A stretch of 64,000 nt of DNA, taken from NCBI GenBank assembly GCA_021848725.1, contig JAJZTS010000001.1, positions 1 to 64,000 on the forward strand. The letters are read 5' to 3'. The translations under genes were made by a program, and so were the position numbers. Positions 1 through 10,723 of the stretch are shown here, one piece after another; positions within the stretch are counted from its first letter, which is position 1, and the number at the start of each line of letters is the position of its first letter. The notes beneath the pieces are model-generated. The model did no database searches and was not told where the DNA came from. It worked only from the letters and a program-made list of their open reading frames with translations. The DNA comes from Pseudomonadota bacterium. Its GTDB lineage: Bacteria > Pseudomonadota > Gammaproteobacteria > Burkholderiales > Thiobacillaceae.

Positions 1-562
<562 letters not shown>

Positions 563-716
563 CTAATAGAGGTGCGCTTTGCTATGGCTATGTGCTTGCC
601 AAGCTCGAGTATCCGATTCGTGATCAATGTAAGATGATGGGCAGGAAACACCTAACGCACAGACTCAAGATCGATTGTTAAACTGTCGATATGGTTGAAT
701 GTCATAAATGTGAAGC

Positions 717-3700
717 ATGGCCATTTATGCAAGTAGCCGAAGAAATGAGTGGACAAAGCATCTCGTGAACAACAGACCCCAATTGCTCTTAGCCCTTGCC
801 CAATTACTGCCTAATTATTGGGCAAAATTCATTTGCCGTGCATTGATTTTGGCCAGTGTCGCCAATTCTGCGCTGGCGGCCTCAGTCGACATCACCTCGG
901 CCACATACGATGCTTTGGCCAATACACTGGTCGTGACTGGGAACATCACTAACGGTGACACCATTGTCGTCGGCAACCTGACCCTAACCGGGCAGAACGG
1001 TTATACCTATACCCTGACTTCACCCAACGTCACCGCAGGCACCAACACTTTCACCGTCACATTGAATGCGGTCGACCAGATCAACGTCGAAGGGCTGCTC
1101 AACAACAACGGTACTGTTTCGGTCGGCGCTACCACCTACAATTTAGCCGCCGCCGCCAATTGGGATAATGTCAGTGCGGCCGCCGACCTGACCGGCAACC
1201 CCATCACTGTCAGTAATGTACAGATGCCGACCATTAGTTCGGCTACCTATGATGCCAGTACCGGCGTGTTGGCCGTCACCGGCACCGACCTGGTCAAATT
1301 TCCCGGTGCGACCAACGATATCACCGTCTCCGCCCTGACGGTCACCGGCGAAGGCAGTGCAACTTACACCCTCACCACCACTGGGGTGGAGATCACCAAT
1401 GCCACCAGTTTCTCGGTCACGCTGAACGCTAGCGATAAATCGGCGGTCAACCAGATACTGAACAAAAACGGCACTGCCTCGACCGGTACCACCACCTATA
1501 ACCTAGCCGCTGCCGACGACTGGAACACCGTCATCACCAGTGGCAATATTGCCGATACCACGGGTAATGGCATCACCGTATCCAACGTCGCCATTCCCGT
1601 GATTAGTAATGCAAACTACAACGCAGCGACCGGCAGCCTGGCCGTGACCGGCTCCGGTTTTCTAAAGCTGGGTGGCGCCACCAACGATATCGTTGCCAAC
1701 AAATTCACCTTTACCGGCCAAGGCGGCGGCGCCAGTGCCTATACCCTGACCGATACCGCTAACGTCGAACTCACCTCAGACACCCAATTCACCCTGGCCT
1801 TGTCGACCACCGACAAGGCCGGTGTGAACAACATCCTAAACAAGGATGGCACCAGTTCGGCCGACGCCACTACCTATAACTTGGCCGCAGCCGAGGACTG
1901 GGCCGCTGGTGCCGATGTGGCCCTTACCGTAGCCGACCTCTCCGGTAACGGTATTAGCGTAAGCGGTGCCACTGCCCCCGGTGCACCGACCATCGGAACC
2001 GCAACGGCGGGTGTGGCCCAAGCCACCGTCGCCTTCACGGCCGGCGCCAGCGGCAGCAGCGCAACCACGCTCTACACCGCCACCTCCATCCCCGGCGGCT
2101 TCACTAGCAGCGGCTGTACGTCTTCGCCCTGCACAGTCACCGGTCTCACCAATGGCACGTCCTATAGCTTTACTATCACCGCCACCAACTCGGTAGGCAC
2201 CAGCCCGAGTTCCGGCTCCTCGAACTCGGTCACCCCCAAGGCCAACCAGACCATCACCTTCGGTAATCCCGGTACCCAGACCTTCGGCACCACCCCGACC
2301 TTGAGCGCCACGGCCTCATCGGGCCTGACCGTGGCCTTCAGCTCGGCCACGACCGGGGTATGTACCGTAAGCGGTACCACCCTGACCTTTGTTACCGCTG
2401 GCACCTGCACTATCAATGCCGATCAGGCCGGTAACGGCACCTATTTTGCCGCGCCCCAGGTGCCGCAATCGTTTACCGTCAATCCCGTGGTGCCCGGCGC
2501 ACCGACCATCGGTACCGCGACAGCGGGGGCAGGGCAGGCCACCGTCGCCTTCACCGCGCCGGGTAGTAATGGCGGTAGCGCGATTACCGCTTACACCGCC
2601 ACCTCCAATCCCGGCGGTTTTACCAGCAGCGGTTGTACCGCCTCGCCCTGCACGGTAACCGGCCTGACCAATGGCGCTGCTTATACTTTTACCGTGACCG
2701 CCACCAACTCGGCAGGCACCGGTGCGGCCTCGGGCGCATCGAATGTGGTCACGCCAAAAGGCAACCAGACCATCACCTTCGGTAATCCCGGTACCCAGAC
2801 CTTCGGCACCACCCCGACCCTGAGCGCCACGGCCTCATCGGGCCTGACCGTGGCCTTCAGCTCGGCCACGACCGGGGTATGTACCGTAAGCGGTACCACC
2901 CTGACCTTCGTCACCGCCGGCCTTTGCACCATCAATGCCGACCAGGCCGGCAACAGCGCATACAACGCGGCACCTCAGGTGCCGCAATCGTTCAACGTCA
3001 ATGCCGTAGCGCCTGGCGCGCCGACCATAGGTACAGCAACGGCGGGGGCGGGGCAGGCCACCGTCGCCTTCACCGCGCCGGGTAGTAATGGCGGTAGCGC
3101 GATTACCGCTTACACCGCCACCTCCAATCCCGGCGGTTTTACCAGCAGCGGTTGTACCGCCTCGCCCTGCACGGTAACCGGCCTGACCAATGGCACCGCC
3201 TATACCTTCACCGTGACCGCCACCAACTCGGCTGGTACCGGCACAGCCTCCGCTGTGTCGAATAGCGTTACACCCCAAGCAGCTGCAGTCGTCAGCAGCG
3301 TAGCCATACCCGCCAATGGCACTTATAAGGCCGGCGCCAATCTCGATTTCACTGTGACTTGGGACCAAAGCGTCACCGTCACCGGTACGCCGAGAATCGC
3401 GCTGACCGTCGGCACAGCCACGGTCTACGCCAACTATGTGAACAACCCCACGGCTAGCACCAGCCTGTTCCGCTATAGCGTGCAGACCGGCGATACCGAT
3501 AGCGATGGCATCGCAGTGGGCGCTCTGAGCCTGAACAGTGGCACGATCAAGAACGCGATCAATGCCGACGCCGCCCTTACCCTCAACAGCGTCGGCTCCA
3601 CCACCGCCGTATTGGTTGACACGATTGCGCCGACCCTGGCTACGGCCAATATCAAGGTCAACAACACGGCCGACCCGCACACCGTGCTGCTCACCTTTAG

Positions 3701-5678
3701 TGAAAACCTGGCAAGCGCTAGCATCGGCGTCGCCAGCGCCTGGGCCGTCACCGCCAATAGCGGCACACCAAGCTACACCGTGGCTAGCATTGCCTTGACC
3801 GGCGGCAACCAAGTTACTTTGACCCTCGGTGCGGTTGATTTTGCCGATAGCAAAACCCGCATTGTCAGTGCCGATGCCAATGCCCACCTCAAGGTCACCC
3901 CGCCAGCTACGCTGACCGATGTGGCCGGCAATGCCTATGCTACTGGCCAAATCACTGAAGCAGGTGCCACCCACACCTTGGATAGCACGGCGCCAACGCT
4001 CTCCAGCGTCAGCACCAGCACGCCGACCAGCATCGGTGGTGCCTTAAACGCCACTGCCAACGAAAAGGCGATGGGATATTGGATCGCCGTCATTGCCGGC
4101 GCGACCGCACCATCGGCCACCCAAGTCAAGGCCGGTGCCAGCTATGGCTCAGTCACCGTGGCGGCGAAGGGGAGTGGTGCCTTGCCGAACGGCACTGCCG
4201 GTGTCATTGGCCTTTCCGGATTGGCTGGCGGTAAAACGTATGACATCTATGTCACGGCCGAAGATGCCGCCGGCAACCTGGCCACCGCGGTAAGCAAGGC
4301 GACAATCACCACATCAGAGTACGCCATCGGTTCGAGCGGTGCCTCCCTGACGCCTGCAGCAGGATCGAAGATAGCCGTCACCAACGATGGCAGCGGTGGC
4401 TCGACCATCAATTTGCCCCCGCCAGGCACGGGCAGCAATTCGGTCGACCTCGTCCTGCCCGATGTCGGCACCATTGTTGCCGCAGGCAACGTTGCAAATA
4501 CCGTGTTGGGGTTGAAAGTAGTGACGCCGCCAGGGGCCGCATCGCCGAAAGCAGTCATCTCGATAGAAAGCGGCGCAGCCACACTGACAGCAACTACCGA
4601 AAACCAGGCCATGCTGGCTTTGCGCAGCGGCGGGGTAGTGCAGTCGGGCAAATGGGATATCTGCACCAGTGCCCAAATGGTCGCTAACAAGGAATCCAGC
4701 GGCGAATCGATCGAAGTCAAGAACTGCTATGTCGTCATCGGCGGTGGGGTTTCCTCGTCGACAACGCTCAAGAGCGGTGTTCTATGGTCCGGTGAAACAG
4801 CAGAGATCGACCCGAACGGTGCCGTCAAATCCGCTTACCTTGGTACACGCCAAGGCAACAGCAGCCAAGGTGGCGACAACATGCTGACCATCGCGGGTTC
4901 GCTGAAATCAGCACCCTCCATCGTTCCTAAACTCGGTATTACCCCAACTCGATTGGGTACGACGAAGCTTGACGATGCGGTATTCAAAACCATTGGCACG
5001 GCACTTGGCACCCAGCTCACTACGCCGAAACAAAGCGCCGAAGGCGTGTTCAATTTCACCTCCGGCCAGAATACCAACATGTTGATACCTATCGGCCGAG
5101 TCACCATCGATACCGCACGCCCAGATGGCATGAGCATTACCTCGCAAGGGCTGCTTGAGGTGGCGGCAAAGGGCTACATCGTGCGTTTTGCGCCGTCGCT
5201 AACCAGTCCAAACGACTTCGCGGCCAAGTTTGCTCAAATATCTCCGGCCACCACGGTTGTGCTCTTGGATAGCGGGCGCTACCAAGTGACCACGCCCTAT
5301 GGGGAAATTTATATCGCTCGACCCGCCTGGTCGCGCGGCCCAGCAAAAACCGGTGCGGCCGTCGTATCTGATGCCGGCAACGGTTATGCCGCATTCGACG
5401 ACGGGGCCAACAGCCAAGTGTTGTATCCCGACTTCAGCGACTACACAACGTTGGAAAACACCTTCCGTAGCAGCCTGGCCGATCCAAGCCTGACGATAAT
5501 TGCTAACGACGATGGCACGGTGACGGCAAAGGTCTTTGGTAAGAATTACACTCTGCGGCCGAACTGGTCTCTGATTAAGCCTGCGGATTGGGCATCACGC
5601 CCAAGTTGGTGGTCTGACCAAGGCACGGTCTATATCAAGTATCCTAACAGCACCGCGCAGGGCTTTACCGTCAAATAG
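717..5678 (+). CDS. Large secreted repeat protein (adhesin-like, FN3/Ig-type repeats)
   Basis: Protein of 1653 residues, rich in Thr, Ser, Ala, Gly and Asn and nearly free of Cys outside the repeats. A hydrophobic stretch ending ALA-AS near residue 54 looks like a signal peptide preceded by an unusually long N-terminus, so a later start is possible. Residues ~55-420 hold three ~120-residue repeats, each opening with a (T/I)xSATYDxxTGxLxVTG-like strand and closing with YNLAAAxDW. Residues ~420-860 hold alternating fibronectin-III-like units and NQTITFGNPGTQTFG Ig-like units. Residues ~860-1190 carry further Ig/cadherin-like domains (phrases such as VDTIAPTL and LTFSENL). The last ~450 residues are not recognised. 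No autotransporter barrel, LPXTG or PEP-CTERM anchor is visible, so the export route is unknown. A surface or biofilm-matrix role is inferred from the architecture and the adjacent EPS operon. Confidence 0.8.
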   Translation: MAIYASSRRNEWTKHLVNNRPQLLLALAQLLPNYWAKFICRALILASVANSALAASVDITSATYDALANTLVVTGNITNGDTIVVGNLTLTGQNGYTYTLTSPNVTAGTNTFTVTLNAVDQINVEGLLNNNGTVSVGATTYNLAAAANWDNVSAAADLTGNPITVSNVQMPTISSATYDASTGVLAVTGTDLVKFPGATNDITVSALTVTGEGSATYTLTTTGVEITNATSFSVTLNASDKSAVNQILNKNGTASTGTTTYNLAAADDWNTVITSGNIADTTGNGITVSNVAIPVISNANYNAATGSLAVTGSGFLKLGGATNDIVANKFTFTGQGGGASAYTLTDTANVELTSDTQFTLALSTTDKAGVNNILNKDGTSSADATTYNLAAAEDWAAGADVALTVADLSGNGISVSGATAPGAPTIGTATAGVAQATVAFTAGASGSSATTLYTATSIPGGFTSSGCTSSPCTVTGLTNGTSYSFTITATNSVGTSPSSGSSNSVTPKANQTITFGNPGTQTFGTTPTLSATASSGLTVAFSSATTGVCTVSGTTLTFVTAGTCTINADQAGNGTYFAAPQVPQSFTVNPVVPGAPTIGTATAGAGQATVAFTAPGSNGGSAITAYTATSNPGGFTSSGCTASPCTVTGLTNGAAYTFTVTATNSAGTGAASGASNVVTPKGNQTITFGNPGTQTFGTTPTLSATASSGLTVAFSSATTGVCTVSGTTLTFVTAGLCTINADQAGNSAYNAAPQVPQSFNVNAVAPGAPTIGTATAGAGQATVAFTAPGSNGGSAITAYTATSNPGGFTSSGCTASPCTVTGLTNGTAYTFTVTATNSAGTGTASAVSNSVTPQAAAVVSSVAIPANGTYKAGANLDFTVTWDQSVTVTGTPRIALTVGTATVYANYVNNPTASTSLFRYSVQTGDTDSDGIAVGALSLNSGTIKNAINADAALTLNSVGSTTAVLVDTIAPTLATANIKVNNTADPHTVLLTFSENLASASIGVASAWAVTANSGTPSYTVASIALTGGNQVTLTLGAVDFADSKTRIVSADANAHLKVTPPATLTDVAGNAYATGQITEAGATHTLDSTAPTLSSVSTSTPTSIGGALNATANEKAMGYWIAVIAGATAPSATQVKAGASYGSVTVAAKGSGALPNGTAGVIGLSGLAGGKTYDIYVTAEDAAGNLATAVSKATITTSEYAIGSSGASLTPAAGSKIAVTNDGSGGSTINLPPPGTGSNSVDLVLPDVGTIVAAGNVANTVLGLKVVTPPGAASPKAVISIESGAATLTATTENQAMLALRSGGVVQSGKWDICTSAQMVANKESSGESIEVKNCYVVIGGGVSSSTTLKSGVLWSGETAEIDPNGAVKSAYLGTRQGNSSQGGDNMLTIAGSLKSAPSIVPKLGITPTRLGTTKLDDAVFKTIGTALGTQLTTPKQSAEGVFNFTSGQNTNMLIPIGRVTIDTARPDGMSITSQGLLEVAAKGYIVRFAPSLTSPNDFAAKFAQISPATTVVLLDSGRYQVTTPYGEIYIARPAWSRGPAKTGAAVVSDAGNGYAAFDDGANSQVLYPDFSDYTTLENTFRSSLADPSLTIIANDDGTVTAKVFGKNYTLRPNWSLIKPADWASRPSWWSDQGTVYIKYPNSTAQGFTVK
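1977..3270 (+). repeat. Long in-frame tandem repeats in the adhesin gene
   Basis: Two full copies and one partial copy of a ~516-519 base (172-173 codon) unit, starting near 1986, 2502 and 3021. Each unit encodes an FN3-like domain followed by an NQTITFG domain. Stretches of more than 100 bases are nearly identical at the DNA level (for example 2248-2390 versus 2764-2910, and 2562-2670 versus 3081-3190), which points to recent duplication or gene conversion. Confidence 0.85.
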
Positions 5679-5786
5679 AGGGGGGTGACAGAACTGGACG
5701 CCGACCATCGCGGGATAGATTGGACCGGTTTCCATTATTTAACATAATATACATTGTGCATGTTATTCAGGGATATGGCAGGACTG

Positions 5787-6458
5787 TCACAACCTCCTGA
5801 GCACCCCCCTCAGGTACTTAGCGACGTATTTCATATACCTGTATGCCAGCGGTCCCACCGGGATCAATCGACGGTTAATAAACAGCACATCGGTATTAAG
5901 TTTTCGCGAGAACTTAATTTTGTAGAATCCTGATTCTTCTAGCTTATCCATGACCGAATTTACTTCGTTCGGCCCGAGCATGCCCGGCACGAAATCATGG
6001 AACTCCACTGAGATTTGCGCGATCTTGGCGAGCATGTCGGCACCGGCCGATTCGAACAAAGCAATCTCCGCCCCCTCGATATCGACCTTCAGCAGGTCAA
6101 TGTGCGCCAGGCCGGCATGCGACATCAGCGTTGCCAGCGTAGCACTTTCGACGGTGACGGCGGCCTGGCTGCCGGCCACGGTCCGGGTGATGGAATTCGC
6201 CTCGGGATTGGCCGACACAAACAGTTCGACAGGCCCATCGCGTCCCGCCATTGCGAGGTGGTGTTTATGCAAGGTCTCTGTCTCGGGCAGGCCCGCGAAC
6301 AAATCGGGCAGCGCCTCGACCATATGGCAGTGGCAACCAAACCGCTGGTGCACTTCACGGGAGAATTCCCCCTTGTGTGCCCCCAGGTCGGCTACGACCG
6401 ACTCCGGGCCGAGTGGCCCGGCAAGGAAGGTATGCCCCCTGATGCTGACGATTCTCAT
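5787..6458 (-). CDS. FkbM-family methyltransferase
   Basis: SAM-dependent O-methyltransferase of the FkbM family, 223 residues, last gene of the left EPS operon. The SAM-binding glycine motif is VADLGAHKGEF near residues 20-30, and the family motif LLKVDIEGAE lies near residue 125. I chose the ATG at 6458 because it overlaps the stop of the flippase gene by four bases (ATGA); a longer reading frame upstream is only a shadow of the flippase gene. Likely methylates a sugar of the EPS repeat unit; the acceptor cannot be read from sequence. Confidence 0.85.
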   Translation of the reverse strand: MRIVSIRGHTFLAGPLGPESVVADLGAHKGEFSREVHQRFGCHCHMVEALPDLFAGLPETETLHKHHLAMAGRDGPVELFVSANPEANSITRTVAGSQAAVTVESATLATLMSHAGLAHIDLLKVDIEGAEIALFESAGADMLAKIAQISVEFHDFVPGMLGPNEVNSVMDKLEESGFYKIKFSRKLNTDVLFINRRLIPVGPLAYRYMKYVAKYLRGVLRRL

Positions 6459-8041
6459 GCCCGCCTCGCGATAAATTGACCCAACTGCCATTTGGCGTAG
6501 TCCCAGAGCTCGCTCGTCTCGCCGATACGGGCAAGCCGGGACAGGCCATGAACGGCGAATGCGAAGATCGTCGCCGACAACGCCAGCTCCAGCGCAAACG
6601 ATACCGTGGTATCGGCATCGAGTGCCTGACGAATAGCCAGGGCCGGTACGGCCGCAGCGGCGCTCAGAAAAAGAAGGAGAACGGCATAGCGCGCTGCCTC
6701 CCAGCCCGCTATCAGTCGATAACGCCGTATCTGGTAGATCAACAGACCCAGCATACCAAGCCAGCTGACCAGGCTGAACATCCACATGACACCGGTCGCG
6801 CCCGCGAAATCGGCGGCGGGAGGCACCAGCAAGCTGATCGCGATAGCCGAAAATAGCGCAACCCAGGCCGGTGATGCCGGTTCGTGCATGGAATAAGCGA
6901 TTTTGCCCAGGGCACCAGCCAGGACGCCGGCCGGTGCGCCGACCAGAAGGATGGCGAACAATTGCCCCGTCTCCGCCAGGGCAGCCGCGTCCATGCCGCC
7001 CCTGCCGAATACCAATTCGACCACAGCCCGGTATTCCACCAGTAGAAACACAGTCACCGGCAGGCTGAGCATGAGCGTCATGCGGAAGGCGCGGCCCGTC
7101 AGCCTGGACATCTCGACGTTGTCGCGACCTGCATGCGCATCGGCAAAGGCCGGGAAGACGATGGTAGCCAGTGCGGCTGGCAAGAGGCCGACCAGCGTGA
7201 GCAATTTCCAGGCATAGCCGAACTCGGCCAGCGTTCCTCCCGGCATGCTGCTCAAGGCCCGGTTGATGACAATGCTGCCCCACTGGCTGAGCAGGATAGC
7301 GGCCAGCAAGGGCAATGACATGGCCAGCGCCTTGCGTAAGCTGTCAGCCGAAGCGGGTTTCAGACAAACAGATAAATGGATCGATGCCGACCTCGCCACA
7401 CGTAGCAGCATGTAAAGCAGGATCAGCAGCATCGCCGCGTTGCCCGACAGGATGCCGAGCATCAAGGGCCCCACCCCTGCCCCTCTGCCCGCCAGGCCGA
7501 CGGCCAACACGAGGGATAGATTGGGCAACAACTGGGCCAGCGCGGAGGGCCAGAACAACCGGTAGGCCTGGAGCAAGCCGCCGATCACCCCGGACCAGGC
7601 CATAAGCAGGAAGACCAAGGCAAAGCAACGTATCAGCCACGCCGCCTCATCCCGCCCGGCTTCCGGCAGGCCAGGCCCGAACAGTTCGGTCAGCGCATCT
7701 GGCCACAACCAGACCCAGGCCACCAGCGGCAGCGAGACCGCACTTATGGCCAGCGCCATGCCCGTTGCCAGACGCCAGCCCTCCTCCTCCCTACCCTCGG
7801 CCCGATATTGCGCGAACAGGGGCACCACGATATGAGGCAACAAGTAGCCGAAAAATAGCGCCAGCCCCAAGCTGCCCAGCAGGGCCGAAACCCGGAAGGC
7901 ATCCACCGTACCGGATGCACCGTAACGCCAAGCCAGCGTCATTTCCATGGCCAGCCCCGAGATCGGACTCAAGATGGATAGCACAGTCAGCAACGCCATG
8001 GAACGGGGGGCGGCGTAGGCCTGTTTGGCACCTGACTTCAT
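6455..8041 (-). CDS. MviN/MurJ-like polysaccharide flippase (Wzx role)
   Basis: Integral membrane protein of 528 residues with about 12-14 hydrophobic segments, of the MviN/MATE superfamily that moves polyprenyl-linked oligosaccharides across the inner membrane. The N-terminal segment around LLTVLSILSPISGLAMEMTLAW and the FGYLLPHIVVPLF stretch resemble MurJ-type proteins. Within an EPS operon it most likely acts as the Wzx flippase rather than the housekeeping lipid II flippase. Its start overlaps the stop of the upstream glycosyltransferase by four bases, and its stop overlaps the FkbM gene. No other flippase is seen in the window. Confidence 0.8.
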   Translation of the reverse strand: MKSGAKQAYAAPRSMALLTVLSILSPISGLAMEMTLAWRYGASGTVDAFRVSALLGSLGLALFFGYLLPHIVVPLFAQYRAEGREEEGWRLATGMALAISAVSLPLVAWVWLWPDALTELFGPGLPEAGRDEAAWLIRCFALVFLLMAWSGVIGGLLQAYRLFWPSALAQLLPNLSLVLAVGLAGRGAGVGPLMLGILSGNAAMLLILLYMLLRVARSASIHLSVCLKPASADSLRKALAMSLPLLAAILLSQWGSIVINRALSSMPGGTLAEFGYAWKLLTLVGLLPAALATIVFPAFADAHAGRDNVEMSRLTGRAFRMTLMLSLPVTVFLLVEYRAVVELVFGRGGMDAAALAETGQLFAILLVGAPAGVLAGALGKIAYSMHEPASPAWVALFSAIAISLLVPPAADFAGATGVMWMFSLVSWLGMLGLLIYQIRRYRLIAGWEAARYAVLLLFLSAAAAVPALAIRQALDADTTVSFALELALSATIFAFAVHGLSRLARIGETSELWDYAKWQLGQFIARRA

Positions 8042-9189
8042 CGGGCAAACCCGAACTGCCGCAAGTAGGCAGCGGCGACCGCTTCATTCGTGTAGCACTG
8101 CCGCGAGAATTCATGCGCTTTTTGCGCCAGGGAATGCCTCAGTGCCCCGTCCGTCAGCAGACGCTTCAGCACCTGCTCCAGGTCGTCGACGTCCTTTTCC
8201 TTGAAGACCAAACCTCCCGGCCCGATCACGTCCGGGATGGCACCCGAAGATGACCCTATGCAAGGCACGCCCGCCAGCATCGCCTCGGCCAAAACCAGGC
8301 CGAATTGTTCCTTCCAGGCCGGGGTCTCGTAGGATGGCAGCACGAGAATATCCAAGGCGGCCATGTAGGCCGGGACATCCGCATGCGCCACCGCCTTGCG
8401 GTGAATCAGCCGATCGCCAAGCGCTGCTCGCCACTTGTTCGACAATGCGCTTTCCAGCGGGCCGACACCCAGAAGCAGCACGCGCCACTCCAAATCCAGC
8501 AAGCGCTGTAAGGCCGCAAGCAGCAGCAGCACACCTTTTTCGGGGATCAGCCGTCCGACGAAACCGATCAGCGGGACATCCGCGGAAACGGCCAATTCAT
8601 GCCTAATCGGCGATGGTCGCGCTGTCGCATAGCGCTCCGGGTCTAGCCCCAATTGCGGCAATACCGCGACACGTCCGCGATAGCCTTTCTTTTCCTGCAA
8701 CAGCCGCTCGCCCTCTCGATTCCCGCATACGACCAATTCCGCTTGGTTCAAGGAATAACGGCTTAGCCAGCGTTTGACCAAGCCGAGCGGAAACCGCGGC
8801 ACCCGGGCCAGGTTGTCCCAGATGAAAAAACTGATCTTGGCCGAAGGGCAGAACAGGCGAGCCAGAAAGACCGTTTCCACGCCCACCGCCGAATGGGGGT
8901 CTTCCTCGATGTGGATACGGTCCGGCCGGAACTCCCTGAGCAGCTTGGCGAAGCGAAACGGGTCGAGCACGTAGGACATATGGGAACGCCCGAAAAACTC
9001 GCGGATATCGACCACCTCCTCGGCGGAAAGGTCGGGGGCGCGTTCCCGCGTGTAGCGCGCGAAGAGATGGGAAATCGCGCGGGGCGTCAGGATTCGCAGT
9101 TCAAGGTCGGCGCATTGCTGCTTCATCGTCGCGTATTTACGCTGGGCAAACGCGGTCAGGTAGGTGTGGCCCACCACGAGCAGCCTCAT
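8038..9189 (-). CDS. Glycosyltransferase family 4
   Basis: 383 residues with the GT-B fold expected of family 4. The C-terminal Rossmann half has IGFVGRLIPEKGV (about residues 206-218) and the donor-site motif EQFGLVLAEAMLAGVPCIGSSSGAIPDVI (about residues 290-320, E-x7-E type). No signal or membrane segment, so it should work at the inner face of the membrane adding one sugar to the lipid-linked repeat unit. Donor and acceptor cannot be deduced. It overlaps the flippase gene by four bases. Confidence 0.85.
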   Translation of the reverse strand: MRLLVVGHTYLTAFAQRKYATMKQQCADLELRILTPRAISHLFARYTRERAPDLSAEEVVDIREFFGRSHMSYVLDPFRFAKLLREFRPDRIHIEEDPHSAVGVETVFLARLFCPSAKISFFIWDNLARVPRFPLGLVKRWLSRYSLNQAELVVCGNREGERLLQEKKGYRGRVAVLPQLGLDPERYATARPSPIRHELAVSADVPLIGFVGRLIPEKGVLLLLAALQRLLDLEWRVLLLGVGPLESALSNKWRAALGDRLIHRKAVAHADVPAYMAALDILVLPSYETPAWKEQFGLVLAEAMLAGVPCIGSSSGAIPDVIGPGGLVFKEKDVDDLEQVLKRLLTDGALRHSLAQKAHEFSRQCYTNEAVAAAYLRQFGFAR

Positions 9190-9204
9190 CGGTTCCTCAC
9201 GGAA

Positions 9205-9960
9205 TCAGCGTCCGGGCAGCGCATATATCTCGTCCGTATCGATGCCGTCCGATGCAAGCGCACTGCCGTCCAGCCTGAATATCCGGTATCCATGACCGGA
9301 CAATATACGGCCGACTTTCTCCCGCTGCTCGTCGCCGTGCAAGGCGATGACCCAAATCGTCTTGCACATCCCAAGCAGCTTATCCGCACCCTCGAGCACG
9401 CTGGCTTCCGCGCCTTCCACATCCATCTTCACGATATCCGGCACGGGTAGCTTGTCGGTTTCGAGCAGAGTATCGAGTGCAACCGTCGGCACCAGATAGG
9501 CCCCCTCGCCGCCCAAATGTCCCTCGGAGTTGTTGCGGCCCACATGAAATGAGGCAAGCCCATTGCGATCGGATACCGCCACTTGATACAGCACCGCGTT
9601 GTCGCAACGATTCAAGCGCAAATGTTCAAGAAGATTGGCCGCGTTTTCGGCCAAAGGCTCAAAAGCGAATACCTGGCCATCTCGGCCCACCAGACGCGAT
9701 AGCGCCAGGGTGTAAAAACCGGCATTGGCTCCAATGTCGTAGGCCACCATGCCCGGCTTTACCAAGGTGGCCATCAAGCGTTGCTTGTCGGCCTCGTAGC
9801 TGCCCAGCCAGCAGCCGTGGATGTTCGAATCTATGCGCCACCGGTGGCCTTTATTGATCCCGCTCAACACCGGCACGACCGCACTTCCCGGCAACATCTT
9901 GAGCGGCAGGCGCAATAATTTGCCTAGAAATCGATCAGGGCCTATTCCAGGCAAGCTCAT
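9205..9960 (-). CDS. FkbM-family methyltransferase
   Basis: 251 residues. The start at 9960 (MSLPGIG) is preceded by GGAGATGA, a good ribosome site; the longer open frame upstream overlaps the neighbouring methyltransferase gene and was not used. SAM motif YDIGANAGFYTL near residue 74, acidic strand AFEPL, and the FkbM motif IVKMDVEGAE near residue 177. Probably O-methylates a sugar in the EPS. Confidence 0.85.
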   Translation of the reverse strand: MSLPGIGPDRFLGKLLRLPLKMLPGSAVVPVLSGINKGHRWRIDSNIHGCWLGSYEADKQRLMATLVKPGMVAYDIGANAGFYTLALSRLVGRDGQVFAFEPLAENAANLLEHLRLNRCDNAVLYQVAVSDRNGLASFHVGRNNSEGHLGGEGAYLVPTVALDTLLETDKLPVPDIVKMDVEGAEASVLEGADKLLGMCKTIWVIALHGDEQREKVGRILSGHGYRIFRLDGSALASDGIDTDEIYALPGR

Positions 9961-9986
9961 TTCATCTCCACGCTTAGCTCGATGAC

Positions 9987-10718
9987 TTATCGGTAGGCAA
10001 TTGCCAGAAGATTGCGGGTATAGATTGCATCGCGCCCGGTGTCGCCTGTTTCCGCCGCATTCCATAGCCGCAGGAGCAGATGTATGCCTCGCCACAACAG
10101 CCAACGCACCGCGCTTTTCAGCCCCGCTGGCACCGGCCCGCTCTCGTGGCATTCAATCCGGGAAAAGCCGGAGGCAAGGAGCAACTGGGCAAGCGATACC
10201 CGGGTAAAGGCCTGCTCATGGGTCATGTCGCCGTAACGTATGGCGCCCACGAAAGGCGATTCGCCGTTGGGCGCATGAATAATCCAGCGCCCACCGGGTT
10301 TCAGCACGCGCAGAACCTCATCCACGAAAGGCAGCAGTTCGTCTTTGCTGAAATGTTCGATGACGTCGAAGGCAACGATTACGTCTTGCGAATGGCTGCC
10401 CAGATTCCGCAAGGTCTCGAGCAGATCGCCTTCCTGTATTCCTGCGATACCCAACCGGCCAGCCGCCGCCACTTGTTCGGGCGAGGCATCCACACCCAGC
10501 ACATTGCGATAGCCCGCCTGGCCGAGAAAATAGGCCAGCGCGCCATGGCCGCAACCCAGGTCGAGCACGGACACCGTTCGGTCGGCGGGAAAATGCTTTT
10601 TGATGAGGCGGCGCAAGCTGGATGCGCGCGGCGCGAAACCGGCCGGCGTGGCCGGTGCCAGCGCCCCGCCGCTCGCATGCACATAGTGCCGATAAATCCG
10701 CGCTCTCAGATCGCTCAT
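9987..10718 (-). CDS. Class I SAM-dependent methyltransferase
   Basis: 243 residues. Motif I is VLDLGCGHGALAYFL (about residues 50-64), followed by LGVDASPEQV, then FDVIEHF and VLRVLKPGGRWIIHAPNG, a typical Methyltransf_11/23 arrangement. It lies five bases downstream of the UDP-xylose synthase-like gene and upstream of an FkbM gene, so it probably acts on a sugar or lipid-linked intermediate of the EPS. Confidence 0.8.
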   Translation of the reverse strand: MSDLRARIYRHYVHASGGALAPATPAGFAPRASSLRRLIKKHFPADRTVSVLDLGCGHGALAYFLGQAGYRNVLGVDASPEQVAAAGRLGIAGIQEGDLLETLRNLGSHSQDVIVAFDVIEHFSKDELLPFVDEVLRVLKPGGRWIIHAPNGESPFVGAIRYGDMTHEQAFTRVSLAQLLLASGFSRIECHESGPVPAGLKSAVRWLLWRGIHLLLRLWNAAETGDTGRDAIYTRNLLAIAYR

Positions 10719-10723
10719 GGCGA

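Noticed and set aside
2835-3974. 379-codon frame antisense to the repeat protein
   Set aside because: Arises from the repetitive Thr/Ser/Gly codons of the sense strand; no recognisable domain.
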